Below are positions 43,916 through 53,424 of a DNA stretch of 64,000 bases, piece after piece. Made by a program: the position numbers and the translations under genes. The notes under the pieces were generated by a model that saw nothing but the letters and a program-made list of their open reading frames with translations, was not told the origin of the DNA and did not search any database. Each line of letters opens with the position of its first letter. Position 1 is the first letter of the stretch. The DNA comes from Megamonas sp. UBA1796 (GTDB lineage Bacteria; Bacillota; Negativicutes; Selenomonadales; Selenomonadaceae): assembly GCA_002319795.1 (NCBI GenBank), contig DCFU01000034.1:91010-155009 (forward strand), in the 5' to 3' direction.

Positions 43916-45472
43916 ATGTCTGAAGTATTATTGGAAATGCGCCATATTACCAAGGATTTTTCAGGGGTGAAGGCGCTTGATGACGTCAATCTTGTTGTGG
44001 AAAAAGGCGAAATCCATGCACTCTGTGGTGAAAATGGTGCAGGGAAGTCGACCCTTATGAATGTGCTGTCCGGTGTTTATCCATATGGAAGTTATTCGGG
44101 AGATATTATTTATAAAGGTGAAGAATGCAGATTCAATAATATACGTGAGAGTGAGCAAAAACGAATCGTCATTATCCATCAGGAACTAGCGTTAATACCT
44201 CTGCTGACTATAGCGGAAAACATCTTCATCGGCAATGAAAACCTAAAGTTTTCCAATGTCATCGACTGGGATACGACACAGCGTAAAGCGATGGAAGTTC
44301 TTGCAAGCATTGGCATGCATGAAAATGTCAATCATCTTGTTGGTGCTCTTGGTATGGGCAAGCAGCAAATGATTGAAATTGCCAAGGCACTTGCTAAAGA
44401 TGTAGAACTTTTGATTCTCGATGAACCAACCTCAGCATTGAATGAAGAAGAAAGCAACATGCTGCTGGATCTTTTGTTGGAGCTTAAGAAAAAGGGTATC
44501 ACCAGCATCATGATATCGCATAAACTCAATGAGCTTGCCCGCGTCGCAGATAATATAACGGTTATCCGCGATGGAAGGACGATTGAGACAATTCAGCGAA
44601 GTAACAATGAGGTCATTGATGAAAATCGCATTATCAAAGGTATGGTTGGCCGTGAGCTTACGAACCGTTATCCGGAGAGGCATGCGACGGTTGGGAATGT
44701 AGTATTTGAGGTCAAGGATTGGACCGTATTTGACCAGGAGGAACCCACGAAGAAAAAGCTGAAAAATGTTTCCTTCAATGTATGCAAGGGGGAGGTAGTC
44801 GGTTTTGCCGGACTTATGGGAGCAGGCCGTACGGAGCTTGCAATGAGCCTGTTTGGGCATACTTATGGGGTGAAAAGTTCAGGACATATTTATAAGGATG
44901 GACAGGAAATAAAAATACCCGACGTGCAGAGTGCTATTGACCACAAGATTGCTTATGTACCGGAAGACCGTAAGACTTACGGTTTGGTGCTTATCAACGA
45001 TATCAAATGGAATATGACACTTGCGAGCCTGAATGGACGTTTTTCGGATAAGACAATTATCAAAAAAGACGATGAAATCCATGCGGCCGAGGAATACCGC
45101 GGGCGTATCAATATCAAGGCTGGCTCCATAACGCAGCCAGTTGAAAGCCTGTCGGGTGGCAACCAGCAGAAGGTAGTACTCGCGAAATGGATGCTGTCGG
45201 AGCCGGATGTGCTGATTCTGGATGAGCCTACACGTGGCATTGATGTCGGAGCTAAATATGAAATTTATACAATCATCAATCAGCTGGCGGAAAGTGGGAA
45301 AGCCATCATCATTATTTCTTCGGAAATGCCGGAACTTCTGGGTATATGTGATCGCTCGTATGTATTGAATGCCGGAGAGATTGCCGGAGAGCTTCCGAAG
45401 GAAGCGATGACACAGGAGGCTATCATGAAGATGATTATGGATCATACTGCTAAGAGGGGGTCTTTGCAATGA
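43916..45472 (+). CDS. mmsA: Sugar ABC ATP-binding protein, MmsA/GguA-like (two ABC domains)
   Basis: 518 residues with two ABC domains: Walker A GENGAGKSTLM, Walker B LLILDEPTSALN in domain 1; GLMGAGRTELA, LSGGNQQKVVLAKW, LILDEPTRGID in domain 2. The insert YPYGSYSGDIIYKGEECRF is typical of the GguA/MmsA group that partners ChvE. ATG 43916 follows AGGAGTGGGA; the 22-codon upstream extension overlaps the attenuator. Overlaps mmsB by four bases. Confidence 0.9.
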   Translation: MSEVLLEMRHITKDFSGVKALDDVNLVVEKGEIHALCGENGAGKSTLMNVLSGVYPYGSYSGDIIYKGEECRFNNIRESEQKRIVIIHQELALIPLLTIAENIFIGNENLKFSNVIDWDTTQRKAMEVLASIGMHENVNHLVGALGMGKQQMIEIAKALAKDVELLILDEPTSALNEEESNMLLDLLLELKKKGITSIMISHKLNELARVADNITVIRDGRTIETIQRSNNEVIDENRIIKGMVGRELTNRYPERHATVGNVVFEVKDWTVFDQEEPTKKKLKNVSFNVCKGEVVGFAGLMGAGRTELAMSLFGHTYGVKSSGHIYKDGQEIKIPDVQSAIDHKIAYVPEDRKTYGLVLINDIKWNMTLASLNGRFSDKTIIKKDDEIHAAEEYRGRINIKAGSITQPVESLSGGNQQKVVLAKWMLSEPDVLILDEPTRGIDVGAKYEIYTIINQLAESGKAIIIISSEMPELLGICDRSYVLNAGEIAGELPKEAMTQEAIMKMIMDHTAKRGSLQ

Positions 45473-46668
45473 GTGTTGAAGCTGTTAAAGTAGATGACAA
45501 ACAGATGAAGGAGCATATCAAGCAATTGAAGCAATATGGGATGATTATCGCTTTGGTTTTGATTTATGCGATTTTTGCTGTTTTATCTGATTTCAAGAAT
45601 GTGGCACCAATGAATGTCAACAACCTGATTATGCAAAATTCTTATGTTATTGTGCTTGCTTTAGGAATGTTGCTTTGCTGCCTGACAGGTAATGTTGATT
45701 TGTCTGTTGGCTCGGTTGTTGCCTTTGCGGGCGCAATTTCGGCTATTTTGGTGGTAGATTACCATGTGGCTATTCCTATAGCCTTTTTGGCAGCCTTATT
45801 GATAGGTGCTCTGGTTGGTATATGGCAAGGCTTCTTCATATCCGTGCTGGGGGTTTCACCTTTCATTGTTTCGTTGGCCAACATGCTCGTTTTCCGTGGG
45901 CTGGCACTTGTTGTGCTGAAAGGCCAGACAAAAGGCCCTATGCCGCCGGAATTCACAGTGGTTGGTGCGGGTTACCTGCCCCAGATATTTACCAATATTG
46001 GTGGGACGAAGATAGAGTTGCTGTCCTTGATTGTGGGCATTGTACTTTCCGTATTTTTTGTCCTTATGGAAATTCGTTCGCGCCGCAATAAAAAGAAGCA
46101 GGGATTTGTTCTGCCGTCTATGGGGGCTACTCTATTTAAGCTTGTCCTCAGTATTGCTATTGTAAACTTCTTTACAGTAAAACTTGCTCTTTATATGGGG
46201 CTGCCGATGGTATTGCTCATTGTTCTTGTGCTCATCATTATATATAGTTTTATTACGAATAATACGGTACCTGGCCGCCAGATTTACGCGGTTGGCGGCA
46301 ATCGCAAGGCTGCTGCGCTTTCCGGTATAAAAGTTGACAGGGTTATGTTTTGGATTTATACAAATATGGGACTTCTTGCAGGGCTTGCCGGTATTATATT
46401 GACCGCACGCAATGCTTCAGCTACACCAAAAGCGGGCGATATGTTTGAAATGGATGCAATTGCTGCCTGCTATATTGGTGGTACGGCAGTTTCCGGTGGT
46501 GTTGGTACTGTAACAGGCGCTGTTGTTGGTGCGCTTATTATGGGTGTATTGAATAACGGCATGTCGCTTCTTGGCTGGTCCGTAGATATTCAGCGTGTTG
46601 TAAAGGGCCTCGTTCTGCTGGCAGCTGTAGCTGTTGATCTTTATTTTAAGAAAAAGAAAAATGGTTGA
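45469..46668 (+). CDS. mmsB: Sugar ABC permease, MmsB/GguB-like
   Basis: 399 residues, longer than ordinary CUT2 permeases, with CCLTGNVDLSVGSVVAFAG, a charged cytoplasmic loop near 204-215 (RSRRNKKKQG) and GGTAVSGGVGTVTGAVVG. The insertion and length fit GguB, which forms a homodimer channel, explaining a single permease gene here. Followed 30 bases later by a PTS IIA gene on the same transcript. Confidence 0.9.
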   Translation: MSVEAVKVDDKQMKEHIKQLKQYGMIIALVLIYAIFAVLSDFKNVAPMNVNNLIMQNSYVIVLALGMLLCCLTGNVDLSVGSVVAFAGAISAILVVDYHVAIPIAFLAALLIGALVGIWQGFFISVLGVSPFIVSLANMLVFRGLALVVLKGQTKGPMPPEFTVVGAGYLPQIFTNIGGTKIELLSLIVGIVLSVFFVLMEIRSRRNKKKQGFVLPSMGATLFKLVLSIAIVNFFTVKLALYMGLPMVLLIVLVLIIIYSFITNNTVPGRQIYAVGGNRKAAALSGIKVDRVMFWIYTNMGLLAGLAGIILTARNASATPKAGDMFEMDAIAACYIGGTAVSGGVGTVTGAVVGALIMGVLNNGMSLLGWSVDIQRVVKGLVLLAAVAVDLYFKKKKNG

Positions 46669-46698
46669 TGGCTTTGTTTATGCTAAGGAGGTTAGGAA

Positions 46699-47022
46699 AT
46701 GGATGAGAAGACAGTTTTAGAGGATATTTCACTTCAAATGATATCAGCTATCAATGAAGCACGGGGATATTATCTCAAGGCTGTGCAAACTGCGCGTGCA
46801 AAAGATTTTGCGGCTGCCCGCAAGCTTATTGGTGATGGCGATGAACGCTACAATGCCGGACATGCAGCGCATTTGCAGCTTTTGCAGCTTGAGGCGGCAG
46901 GCAATCTCAGCAAGGTCAATCTGCTTATCATGCATGCAGAAGACCAGCTTATGAGTACTGAGGGATATAAGGTCCTGGCTGTTGAGAGCATACATATTTA
47001 CGAGGCGATTGCAAATAAATAA
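46699..47022 (+). CDS. Orphan PTS Lac/chitobiose-family IIA protein (first copy)
   Basis: 107 residues of the LacF/ChbA helical fold. The phosphorylation site is His79 in HAEDQLM, with Asp82 the conserved acidic residue. AAGGAGG precedes ATG 46699. No IIB or IIC gene is visible, and it sits at the end of an ABC importer operon, so a regulatory function is more likely than transport. In Firmicutes such stand-alone IIA proteins may pass phosphate from HPr to targets; that is inference here. Confidence 0.85.
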   Translation: MDEKTVLEDISLQMISAINEARGYYLKAVQTARAKDFAAARKLIGDGDERYNAGHAAHLQLLQLEAAGNLSKVNLLIMHAEDQLMSTEGYKVLAVESIHIYEAIANK

Positions 47023-47087
47023 ATACAGCCCTCATCAGCGGCGCTGTTGGAAAAGAAAAATTCCGATATCCGTTGATCCTAAAAAAT

Positions 47088-47114
47088 GAGCCGCGCGTGC
47101 GCGGCTCTTTTTTT
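47088..47114. terminator. Bidirectional terminator between the two PTS IIA genes
   Basis: GAGCCGCGC pairs with GCGCGGCTC around a 2-base loop, followed by T7, with an A-run on the left. Confidence 0.87.
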
Positions 47115-47225
47115 ATGCCTTGATTCTTCTCACATGGGGCATGTGGCAGATACTATGCCTTTTGTAGTTTAAAAAAGAGTAGACAAAACCTCTCAGCAAT
47201 TCTTTCAGGCATATCTGACAGCGGC

Positions 47226-47543
47226 TCACTTTTCTATTCTTTTATAAAGAGCAATGAACTCACCAGCTAAAATTTTGAAGCTCTCGGCGCTCATGAGCTG
47301 GTCTTCTGCATGTACTAACAGTAAGTCTACAGCAGATTGTGGTGTGCCTGCTTCCTGCGTTAAAAGACACATATGTGCCTGATGTCCTTCGGCAAAAGCT
47401 TTATCCCCTTGCTGGATAAGATTTTGTGCCTCATCCCAAAGACTGGATTTAGCTTTTTGGATAGCGTCGATGTAATAGCTTCTGGCGGTACCTACAGCTG
47501 AGATGATTTTAAAAGAAATAAGCTCGGTTCCATGCATCTCCAT
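47226..47543 (-). CDS. Orphan PTS Lac/chitobiose-family IIA protein (second copy)
   Basis: 105 residues, paralogue of the protein at 46699: phospho-site His78 and Asp81 in LVHAEDQLM, helix motif RSYYIDAIQKAK. It lies 79 bases downstream of the AraC-type gene in the same direction, so both are probably one transcript. The pair recalls the chbA-chbR part of the E. coli chitobiose operon, but chbB/chbC are absent. Confidence 0.85.
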   Translation of the reverse strand: MEMHGTELISFKIISAVGTARSYYIDAIQKAKSSLWDEAQNLIQQGDKAFAEGHQAHMCLLTQEAGTPQSAVDLLLVHAEDQLMSAESFKILAGEFIALYKRIEK

Positions 47544-47622
47544 CAGAAAATTCCTCCTGGTTTTTTATTGTTTTATAAATAGTATGGTTCAGGTAAGAGT
47601 GCTTCATGCGTGGATACACTTA

Positions 47623-48471
47623 TTACATAAGCTCGGTGGGGTTTCTCGAATGACGATATTCAGCAGGTGTGGTAGAATAGGTTTTCTTAAAGATATGATA
47701 AAAATGGCTCAGATTCTCAAAGCCAGCGTCAAGGCAAATATCCAGTATAGCAAGATCAGAGTGCATAAGCAGGTTTGCGGCATAATTCAATCTCTGTTCG
47801 TTGATGAAATTTATCGGAGTACTGTGTAAATATTTTTTAAACGAGCGGCAAAGCACGGCGTGGCTTTTTTGCGATATTTCCAAAAGAGCAGGCAGTCCGC
47901 GTGAAAAATTCTCCTTTTTTTTCATTTCATTATTTACACTTGTCAGCCATGGAGGCATATTATCATCCTGTTGTACCTGATTTGTGAAATATTTTATGAA
48001 TAGCTCAAAAAGAAGGATTCTCAAATGCGTTCTGACAAAATTTTGTTTTGACACTTCCTGCAAATTGAGTTCTTCCAAACGGTTTTGTATGATATTCTTT
48101 TCCGTATGGCTGAGAATCACATAAGGGGGGATTTTGGCATGCAGCAGTTCTTCTCGGGGGAATCCTTCACCTAAATAATGCAGCAGTTCGTCGGTGGTTT
48201 TCTGGGGAAAAGCTAAATTGATATGCATGCCTGGCTCTATATATTTTTTTGAATGTATATCGGTTGGACGAATCAGGGAAAGGCAGGATTCCTTCAGAAA
48301 AATATTTTTCCCGTTGATTGTCAGCAACTGTGTGCCTTTCAGAATCAGCATGAGCTCATAAAAATCATGGATATGTGGAAACCTTGAATCCTTGTAGGAG
48401 GTATGGATGGCATAATGTATCTCCGTATTCGGATCTATGAAATGCGTAGCTTCTTCTGTATAAAAATCCAT
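47623..48471 (-). CDS. AraC-family transcriptional regulator with cupin domain
   Basis: 282 residues. N-terminal cupin-like domain (FPHIHDFYELMLILKG) and a C-terminal double helix-turn-helix (LPALLEISQKSHAVLCRSFKKYL and ILDICLDAGFENLSHFYHIFKKTYSTTPAEYRHS). The general layout and the linked Lac-type IIA resemble ChbR. Divergent from the hexuronate-type operon with 223 bases between starts, so it is the obvious candidate regulator of that operon and possibly also of the IIA gene. Confidence 0.87.
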   Translation of the reverse strand: MDFYTEEATHFIDPNTEIHYAIHTSYKDSRFPHIHDFYELMLILKGTQLLTINGKNIFLKESCLSLIRPTDIHSKKYIEPGMHINLAFPQKTTDELLHYLGEGFPREELLHAKIPPYVILSHTEKNIIQNRLEELNLQEVSKQNFVRTHLRILLFELFIKYFTNQVQQDDNMPPWLTSVNNEMKKKENFSRGLPALLEISQKSHAVLCRSFKKYLHSTPINFINEQRLNYAANLLMHSDLAILDICLDAGFENLSHFYHIFKKTYSTTPAEYRHSRNPTELM

Positions 48472-48694
48472 AACATTCTCCTTTTGAAAATATCGTTAGA
48501 ATCAAAATAGCACAAATATTGAGTTAAGGCAAGACAAGATACATAAAAGAAAAGTGAGTAGAATATGATTCAGGAAGAGAAAATGATCAAGTGTTCCGCG
48601 AAGGAGCATGGATATAGCTGCTTCCAAACAGTATGTGTCGAATGGAAGGTACTGTTTTGTCAGCTGGAGAAAATATTTTATTGGGAGAAAAAAT

Positions 48695-49813
48695 ATGAAA
48701 ATCGTTAAATTTGAGACCTGGTGGGTCAAAAGAGACCAATGCCTTTTCGATGAAAAAAGACAAGGGAAAAGCCGTATGCCATGGGATGTCGTTGTATTGA
48801 AAATTACGACAGACAATGGTATCGAGGGGGTTGCAACCGCATTGGCTGCGCGTTCCGGGCTTGTGACGGAAACTTATTTGCAGGAAAATATTGGGCCGTT
48901 ACTGTTAGGACGCGATCCTTACGAAAGAGAGGCGATATGGCAGGAACTCTGGAACATAGACCGTCATCTGACCTTCTTTCCGGTATATATGACAGGCCCG
49001 GTCGATGTAGCGTTGTGGGATATTGCCGCTAAGGCCGCAGGAGTACCGCTGTATAAATATCTAGGTGCATATCGGAAAGAACTGCCCGTATACGCAAGTG
49101 GATTGTTCCATGATACAGTGCAGGAATATGTCGATGAGGCTTTATTCTACAAAGCGAAGGGAATTGGAGCATATAAGGCACATCCGGGTGGGCCGGTAGA
49201 GAAGGATATCAGGATTCATCAGGCGGTACGGGAGGCCGTGGGGGATGATTATGTCCTTATGAGTGATCCGGTTGCGGAGTACACTTTGGATGAAGCTATC
49301 CGCGTCGGACGCCAGCTGGAAAGGCTGGGCTACTTATGGTTTGAGGAACCATTCCGGGACTTTGAGCTTTCTAAATACAGTCAGCTCTGTAAAAGCCTGG
49401 ATATTCCGGTTGCTGCCACTGAAACAACCAGGGGCTGTCATTGGGGTGTAGCACAATCTATAGCCCAGCAGGCTGCAGATATTGTCAGGGCGGATGTATC
49501 CTGGAAAAACGGGATTACCGGGACTTTAAAAATAGCGCATATGGCTGAAGCTTTTGGTATGCGGTGTGAGATTCATACGACGACAATGAATTATATGGAT
49601 ATCGTAAATTTACATGTATCCTGTGCTATCAGAAATTGTGCATATTTTGAATACTTTGTACCGGAAGACGATTTTCAATTGCCCATGAAGGGAAAGCTCC
49701 CTATCGATGCTAAGGGAATGATAACAGTGCCGGATGCGCCGGGGATTGGTGCAAAATTGGATTGGGATTTGATTGAACGTCAATGTGTTTCATATAAAGC
49801 ACTTAAATTATAA
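48695..49813 (+). CDS. Enolase-superfamily (mandelate racemase type) acid-sugar dehydratase
   Basis: 372 residues with the MR-subgroup alpha/beta barrel. Predicted Mg ligands are Asp191 (LMSDP), Glu217 (WFEEP) and Glu243 (ATET); His294 (EIHTTT) is at the base position of the seventh strand and YKAHP (Lys161, His163) at the second, so K-x-H instead of the usual K-x-K. Members dehydrate aldonates and aldarates to 2-keto-3-deoxy acids. GGGAG lies seven bases before ATG 48695. First gene of the sugar-acid operon. Which hexonate it uses is not predictable. Confidence 0.85.
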   Translation: MKIVKFETWWVKRDQCLFDEKRQGKSRMPWDVVVLKITTDNGIEGVATALAARSGLVTETYLQENIGPLLLGRDPYEREAIWQELWNIDRHLTFFPVYMTGPVDVALWDIAAKAAGVPLYKYLGAYRKELPVYASGLFHDTVQEYVDEALFYKAKGIGAYKAHPGGPVEKDIRIHQAVREAVGDDYVLMSDPVAEYTLDEAIRVGRQLERLGYLWFEEPFRDFELSKYSQLCKSLDIPVAATETTRGCHWGVAQSIAQQAADIVRADVSWKNGITGTLKIAHMAEAFGMRCEIHTTTMNYMDIVNLHVSCAIRNCAYFEYFVPEDDFQLPMKGKLPIDAKGMITVPDAPGIGAKLDWDLIERQCVSYKALKL

Positions 49814-49829
49814 AAAAGGTGGAGATATT

Positions 49830-50600
49830 ATGGAAAATTCTGTAGCGAATACTTTGGAAGAAATGTTTTCATTGGAGGGACATCGGGGCATCATAACGGG
49901 AGCCTCAAGCGGGATAGGTGCAGGCATTGCCAAAACACTCGCGGATGCCGGCGCTGAGGTCTATGACCTCAGCCGTACGCTGCGTGACGATCCGAAGCTG
50001 CAGCACCCCAGGATAACGCATATTCAGGCTGATGTTACACAGACCGCTCATATGGAGGACATCATCAAAAAGATTGCAGAAGGAGGTAATATAGATTTTC
50101 TGGTCAACAATGCTGGGATTACGTATAAGAATAGAGCAGAGACTTTTCCTATGGAAACCTGGGATAAGATACATGAAATAAATGTAGATGCGGTTTTTCG
50201 GAATGCTCAGATGCTGTATCCTTATCTGAAGCAGTCAAAATATATCGGCAGGATTGTCAATATTTCTTCTATGGCAGGACATCTTGGCTTTTCCGAGGTT
50301 GTGCCGTATTGTTCTTCGAAATCTGCAGTCATGGGAATTACACGTGGCTTATCGATTGAATGGGTAAAGGATAATATTTTAGTCAATTCGGTTGCCCCTG
50401 GCTGGTTCCCTTCAAAAATGGCCTTACAGGTCATGGATGAGCAAAGGAAGGAAAAGATTTTGAATCGTATGCCGCTTCATAAATTTGGTGCAACAAAAGA
50501 TATCGGGGCAATGGTGCTGTTTCTTGTAAGCAATGCGGGCAACTATATCACAGGGCAGGATTTTGCTGTGGATGGAGGGGCATTGGCCTTTGGTTTTTAA
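49830..50600 (+). CDS. Short-chain dehydrogenase (gluconate 5-dehydrogenase/KduD-like)
   Basis: 256 residues. NAD(P) site TGASSGIGAG, NNAG, catalytic Ser in VNISSMAG and YCSSK (Tyr-x-x-x-Lys). The closing DFAVDGGALAFGF is typical of KduD/IdnO-like SDRs that interconvert keto and hydroxy sugar acids. GTGGAG precedes ATG 49830. In context it may reduce the keto-uronate made by UxaC to a hexonate, replacing UxuB/UxaB. Confidence 0.88.
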   Translation: MENSVANTLEEMFSLEGHRGIITGASSGIGAGIAKTLADAGAEVYDLSRTLRDDPKLQHPRITHIQADVTQTAHMEDIIKKIAEGGNIDFLVNNAGITYKNRAETFPMETWDKIHEINVDAVFRNAQMLYPYLKQSKYIGRIVNISSMAGHLGFSEVVPYCSSKSAVMGITRGLSIEWVKDNILVNSVAPGWFPSKMALQVMDEQRKEKILNRMPLHKFGATKDIGAMVLFLVSNAGNYITGQDFAVDGGALAFGF

Positions 50601-50650
50601 GGGAAGATATGTGAAACTATCCTGATTTATAATAGTGAGGAGATTGTGAA

Positions 50651-52042
50651 ATGTTCAATGAATCCATGTTATTGACCAATGAAACGGGAAAAAGGCTGTA
50701 TGAGAAGTATGCGGCAAAAATGCCGATTATAGATTATCATTGTCATTTGCAGCCAAAGGAAATCTATGAGAACAAGGAATTTGAAGATCTGGGACAAATG
50801 TGGTTAGCTGGTGACCATTATAAATGGAGAGCTATGCGTACCTTTGGCATTGAAGAGCAGTATATTACAGGTGATGCCAGCTACTATGAGAAATATAAAA
50901 AATTTGCTGAAATCCTTCCTTATTTGGCAGGGAATCCTATTTATATCTGGTGTGCCTTGGAATTAAAGAGGTTTTTTGGTATTGATGAACCTTTATGCGC
51001 AGAAAATGCCGATAAAATCTATAAAAAAACCAAGGAACTGATTCGGGAAAAACATATTACCCCACAATGGTGCATGGCTGTATCGAATGTGGAGGTTGTC
51101 AGTACGACAGAAGACCCGACGGATATGCTGCCATACCATTTGAAACTGCAGGCAGATCCACAGGTAAAGGTAAAAGTGCTTTCTGCGTTCCGTCCGGACA
51201 AAGCGTTTTACTGTGAAAAAACTACTTTTCCAGGATATATGGAAGCTGTTGCCAAAGCTGCACAATGCAAGATAGAAAAATTTTCGGAATTGCTGGAAGC
51301 TATGGAAAAGCGTTTAATTTATTTCAAACAAATCGGGACGATGATCAGTGATGCAGGTGTCGAGGATATTTTCTTTTGTGATTCCCAACCAGATGAAATA
51401 GAGGCGATATTCCAGAAAGCGGTACATGGTGATGTGCTGAGTGAACTGGAGGAAAACAAATATAAATCCGCATTTTTGGTTGAGATGGGAAAGCTGTATG
51501 CCAGACACGGCTTTATCATGCAGCTGCACATTGGTACATATCAGGGCGCAAATAGGGCGAAAGAGAAAGAAGTCGGTGTAGCCTGCGGCTTCGACTGTAC
51601 CGATGACTCTACCATGATCCAGTCAGTTGGGGACATCCTTAATCATCTGGTTGCAGCCCAGGCCCTGCCGAAGACCATCCTGTATCCGCTGGATGCCAGT
51701 AAATTTGAGAATTTTGCTATTTTAGCGGCAGGTTTTTGTGAAAGCGGTACCAGAGCAAAAGTACAATTAGGTGCTCCCTGGTGGTTCAATGACCAAATTT
51801 ATGGGATTCAGCGCCAGTTTGAAGCGGCAGCCAACCTATATCCAGTAAGCTTATCGGTAGGTATGCTGACAGACAGCAGGAGCTTCCTGAGTTATCCGCG
51901 GCACGAATTATATAGGCGGGTACTCTGTAATTACCTTGGCCAGTTGGTGGAACGAGGCGAATATTTTTCGGATGAAAAATATTTGAAACAGATCGTACAG
52001 GATATATGCTATTTTAATGCGAAAGAATTTTTTGGACTATGA
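50651..52042 (+). CDS. uxaC: Uronate isomerase
   Basis: 463 residues, the usual UxaC length. MPIIDYHCHLQPKEIYENK at the N-terminus gives the amidohydrolase HxH metal motif; WCALELKRFFGI, LSAFRPDKAF, QLHIGTYQGANRA and VGMLTDSRSFLSYPRHELYRR are all characteristic UxaC blocks. It interconverts glucuronate/fructuronate and galacturonate/tagaturonate. It is the clearest anchor for a hexuronate role of this operon. GTGAGGAG precedes ATG 50651. Confidence 0.95.
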   Translation: MFNESMLLTNETGKRLYEKYAAKMPIIDYHCHLQPKEIYENKEFEDLGQMWLAGDHYKWRAMRTFGIEEQYITGDASYYEKYKKFAEILPYLAGNPIYIWCALELKRFFGIDEPLCAENADKIYKKTKELIREKHITPQWCMAVSNVEVVSTTEDPTDMLPYHLKLQADPQVKVKVLSAFRPDKAFYCEKTTFPGYMEAVAKAAQCKIEKFSELLEAMEKRLIYFKQIGTMISDAGVEDIFFCDSQPDEIEAIFQKAVHGDVLSELEENKYKSAFLVEMGKLYARHGFIMQLHIGTYQGANRAKEKEVGVACGFDCTDDSTMIQSVGDILNHLVAAQALPKTILYPLDASKFENFAILAAGFCESGTRAKVQLGAPWWFNDQIYGIQRQFEAAANLYPVSLSVGMLTDSRSFLSYPRHELYRRVLCNYLGQLVERGEYFSDEKYLKQIVQDICYFNAKEFFGL

Positions 52043-52085
52043 CTTTTTGCAGATAAAATGACTTTTAATTTTTGGAGGAATAGAT

Positions 52086-53396
52086 ATGCGATTTAAATAT
52101 CGATGGATAATTGTGGCAATGTTGTTTTTGGCTAATGTTGTCAATTATTGCGACCGCTCGGCAATGTCGATTGCATTGCCGATATTATCAAAAAATTTCG
52201 AACTTACTCCGGCACAATCAGGAATGATTTTAAGCAGTTTCTTTATAGGGTATGCTTTATTCAATTTCATAGGCGGGTATTTGGCAGACTTAAAAGGACC
52301 AAAAAAAGTGATGGGATATACTATGGGAATCTGGTCTGTATTTTGTGGCCTGACTGCCGGAGCGTATAGCTTTACTTCCCTGTTTTTTGTAAGGTTGTTT
52401 TTTGGTTTTGGTGAAGGCCCTATGGGAACAACCAGCAATAAGGTGCTGAATAACTGGATTCCTGTTTCGGAACGTGCCCGTGCGTTAGGCATCAGCAACA
52501 TGGGGGCGCCGCTGGGAGGTGCCATGGCCGCACCGGTCGTTGCTTTTCTGAGCATATATTGGGGATGGCAGTACTCCTTCATATGTATGGCGATTTTGGG
52601 AGTTGCCTGGGCATTGTTGTGGTCTAAACTCGGTGCGGATAAGCCTGAGGACAATCCCAAGGTATCACAGAGTGAAATCGAAGAAATCAGAGTCGGGCGC
52701 ATCAATATCTCGCAGCAGGGAATGGAGCCTAAGCCGGATGGAGGGAAAATCGCTTTGTTTTCTATAATTCGCCAGCGGTCCATTCTGGCGCTGATTTCAG
52801 GACAGTTTGGTGCAAATTGTATCTTATGGCTTTTCCTTACATGGTTTCCCAGTTATTTAGTAGAAGTACGCCACCTGAGCATCGCAGAGGTTGGTATTGT
52901 TGGGATACTGCCATGGCTGGTTGGTGCAATCGGGCAGTTCAGCGGGGGATTTCTGGTAGATTTTATTTACAAAAAGACCAAAAAAGTCCTTTATTCACGA
53001 AAGATTGTCATTGTAAGCTGCCTGATGGGCTCCGGGATTTGCATGGGCTTTTTAAGTCTTGTTGATTCCATAACGGCAGCGGTCATGCTGATGACGGTAG
53101 GCATTGGCTGTATATATTTGCATAATGCTCTTTATTGGGCCATCATTCAGGATGTTGTACCAAGTGAAAGGGTTGGCGGTGTAGGCGGATTTGTCCATGC
53201 AATATCCAATACCGCCGGGGTTCTTATTCCTGCGATTACAGGGGTAATTATTGAAGTTACCGGCACTTATACGGGCGGATTCCTGCTGGCCGGCTGCCTG
53301 GCAATCATTGGAGCTTTTGCAGTAGCATTTTTTGTAAAATCTGTAACAATAACATATGAGAAAAAAGTAAAAACGGTAATGCCAAAAGAGGCATGA
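52086..53396 (+). CDS. MFS sugar-acid transporter (ExuT/GudP type)
   Basis: 436 residues, 12 hydrophobic segments. YCDRSAMSIALPILSKNF after TM1 and FGFGEGPMGTTSNKVLNNWIP are the anion:cation symporter (ACS) signatures of ExuT, GudP and DgoT. It imports a hexuronate, hexonate or aldarate by proton symport. TTGGAGGAA precedes ATG 52086. Confidence 0.92.
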   Translation: MRFKYRWIIVAMLFLANVVNYCDRSAMSIALPILSKNFELTPAQSGMILSSFFIGYALFNFIGGYLADLKGPKKVMGYTMGIWSVFCGLTAGAYSFTSLFFVRLFFGFGEGPMGTTSNKVLNNWIPVSERARALGISNMGAPLGGAMAAPVVAFLSIYWGWQYSFICMAILGVAWALLWSKLGADKPEDNPKVSQSEIEEIRVGRINISQQGMEPKPDGGKIALFSIIRQRSILALISGQFGANCILWLFLTWFPSYLVEVRHLSIAEVGIVGILPWLVGAIGQFSGGFLVDFIYKKTKKVLYSRKIVIVSCLMGSGICMGFLSLVDSITAAVMLMTVGIGCIYLHNALYWAIIQDVVPSERVGGVGGFVHAISNTAGVLIPAITGVIIEVTGTYTGGFLLAGCLAIIGAFAVAFFVKSVTITYEKKVKTVMPKEA

Positions 53397-53424
53397 TATA
53401 TTTCTGCTGAAGGAGCTGGATGAA

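Noticed and set aside
48564..48707. 47-codon open frame between the AraC and enolase-family genes
   Set aside because: It lacks a good SD and overlaps the start and SD of the dehydratase in another frame.
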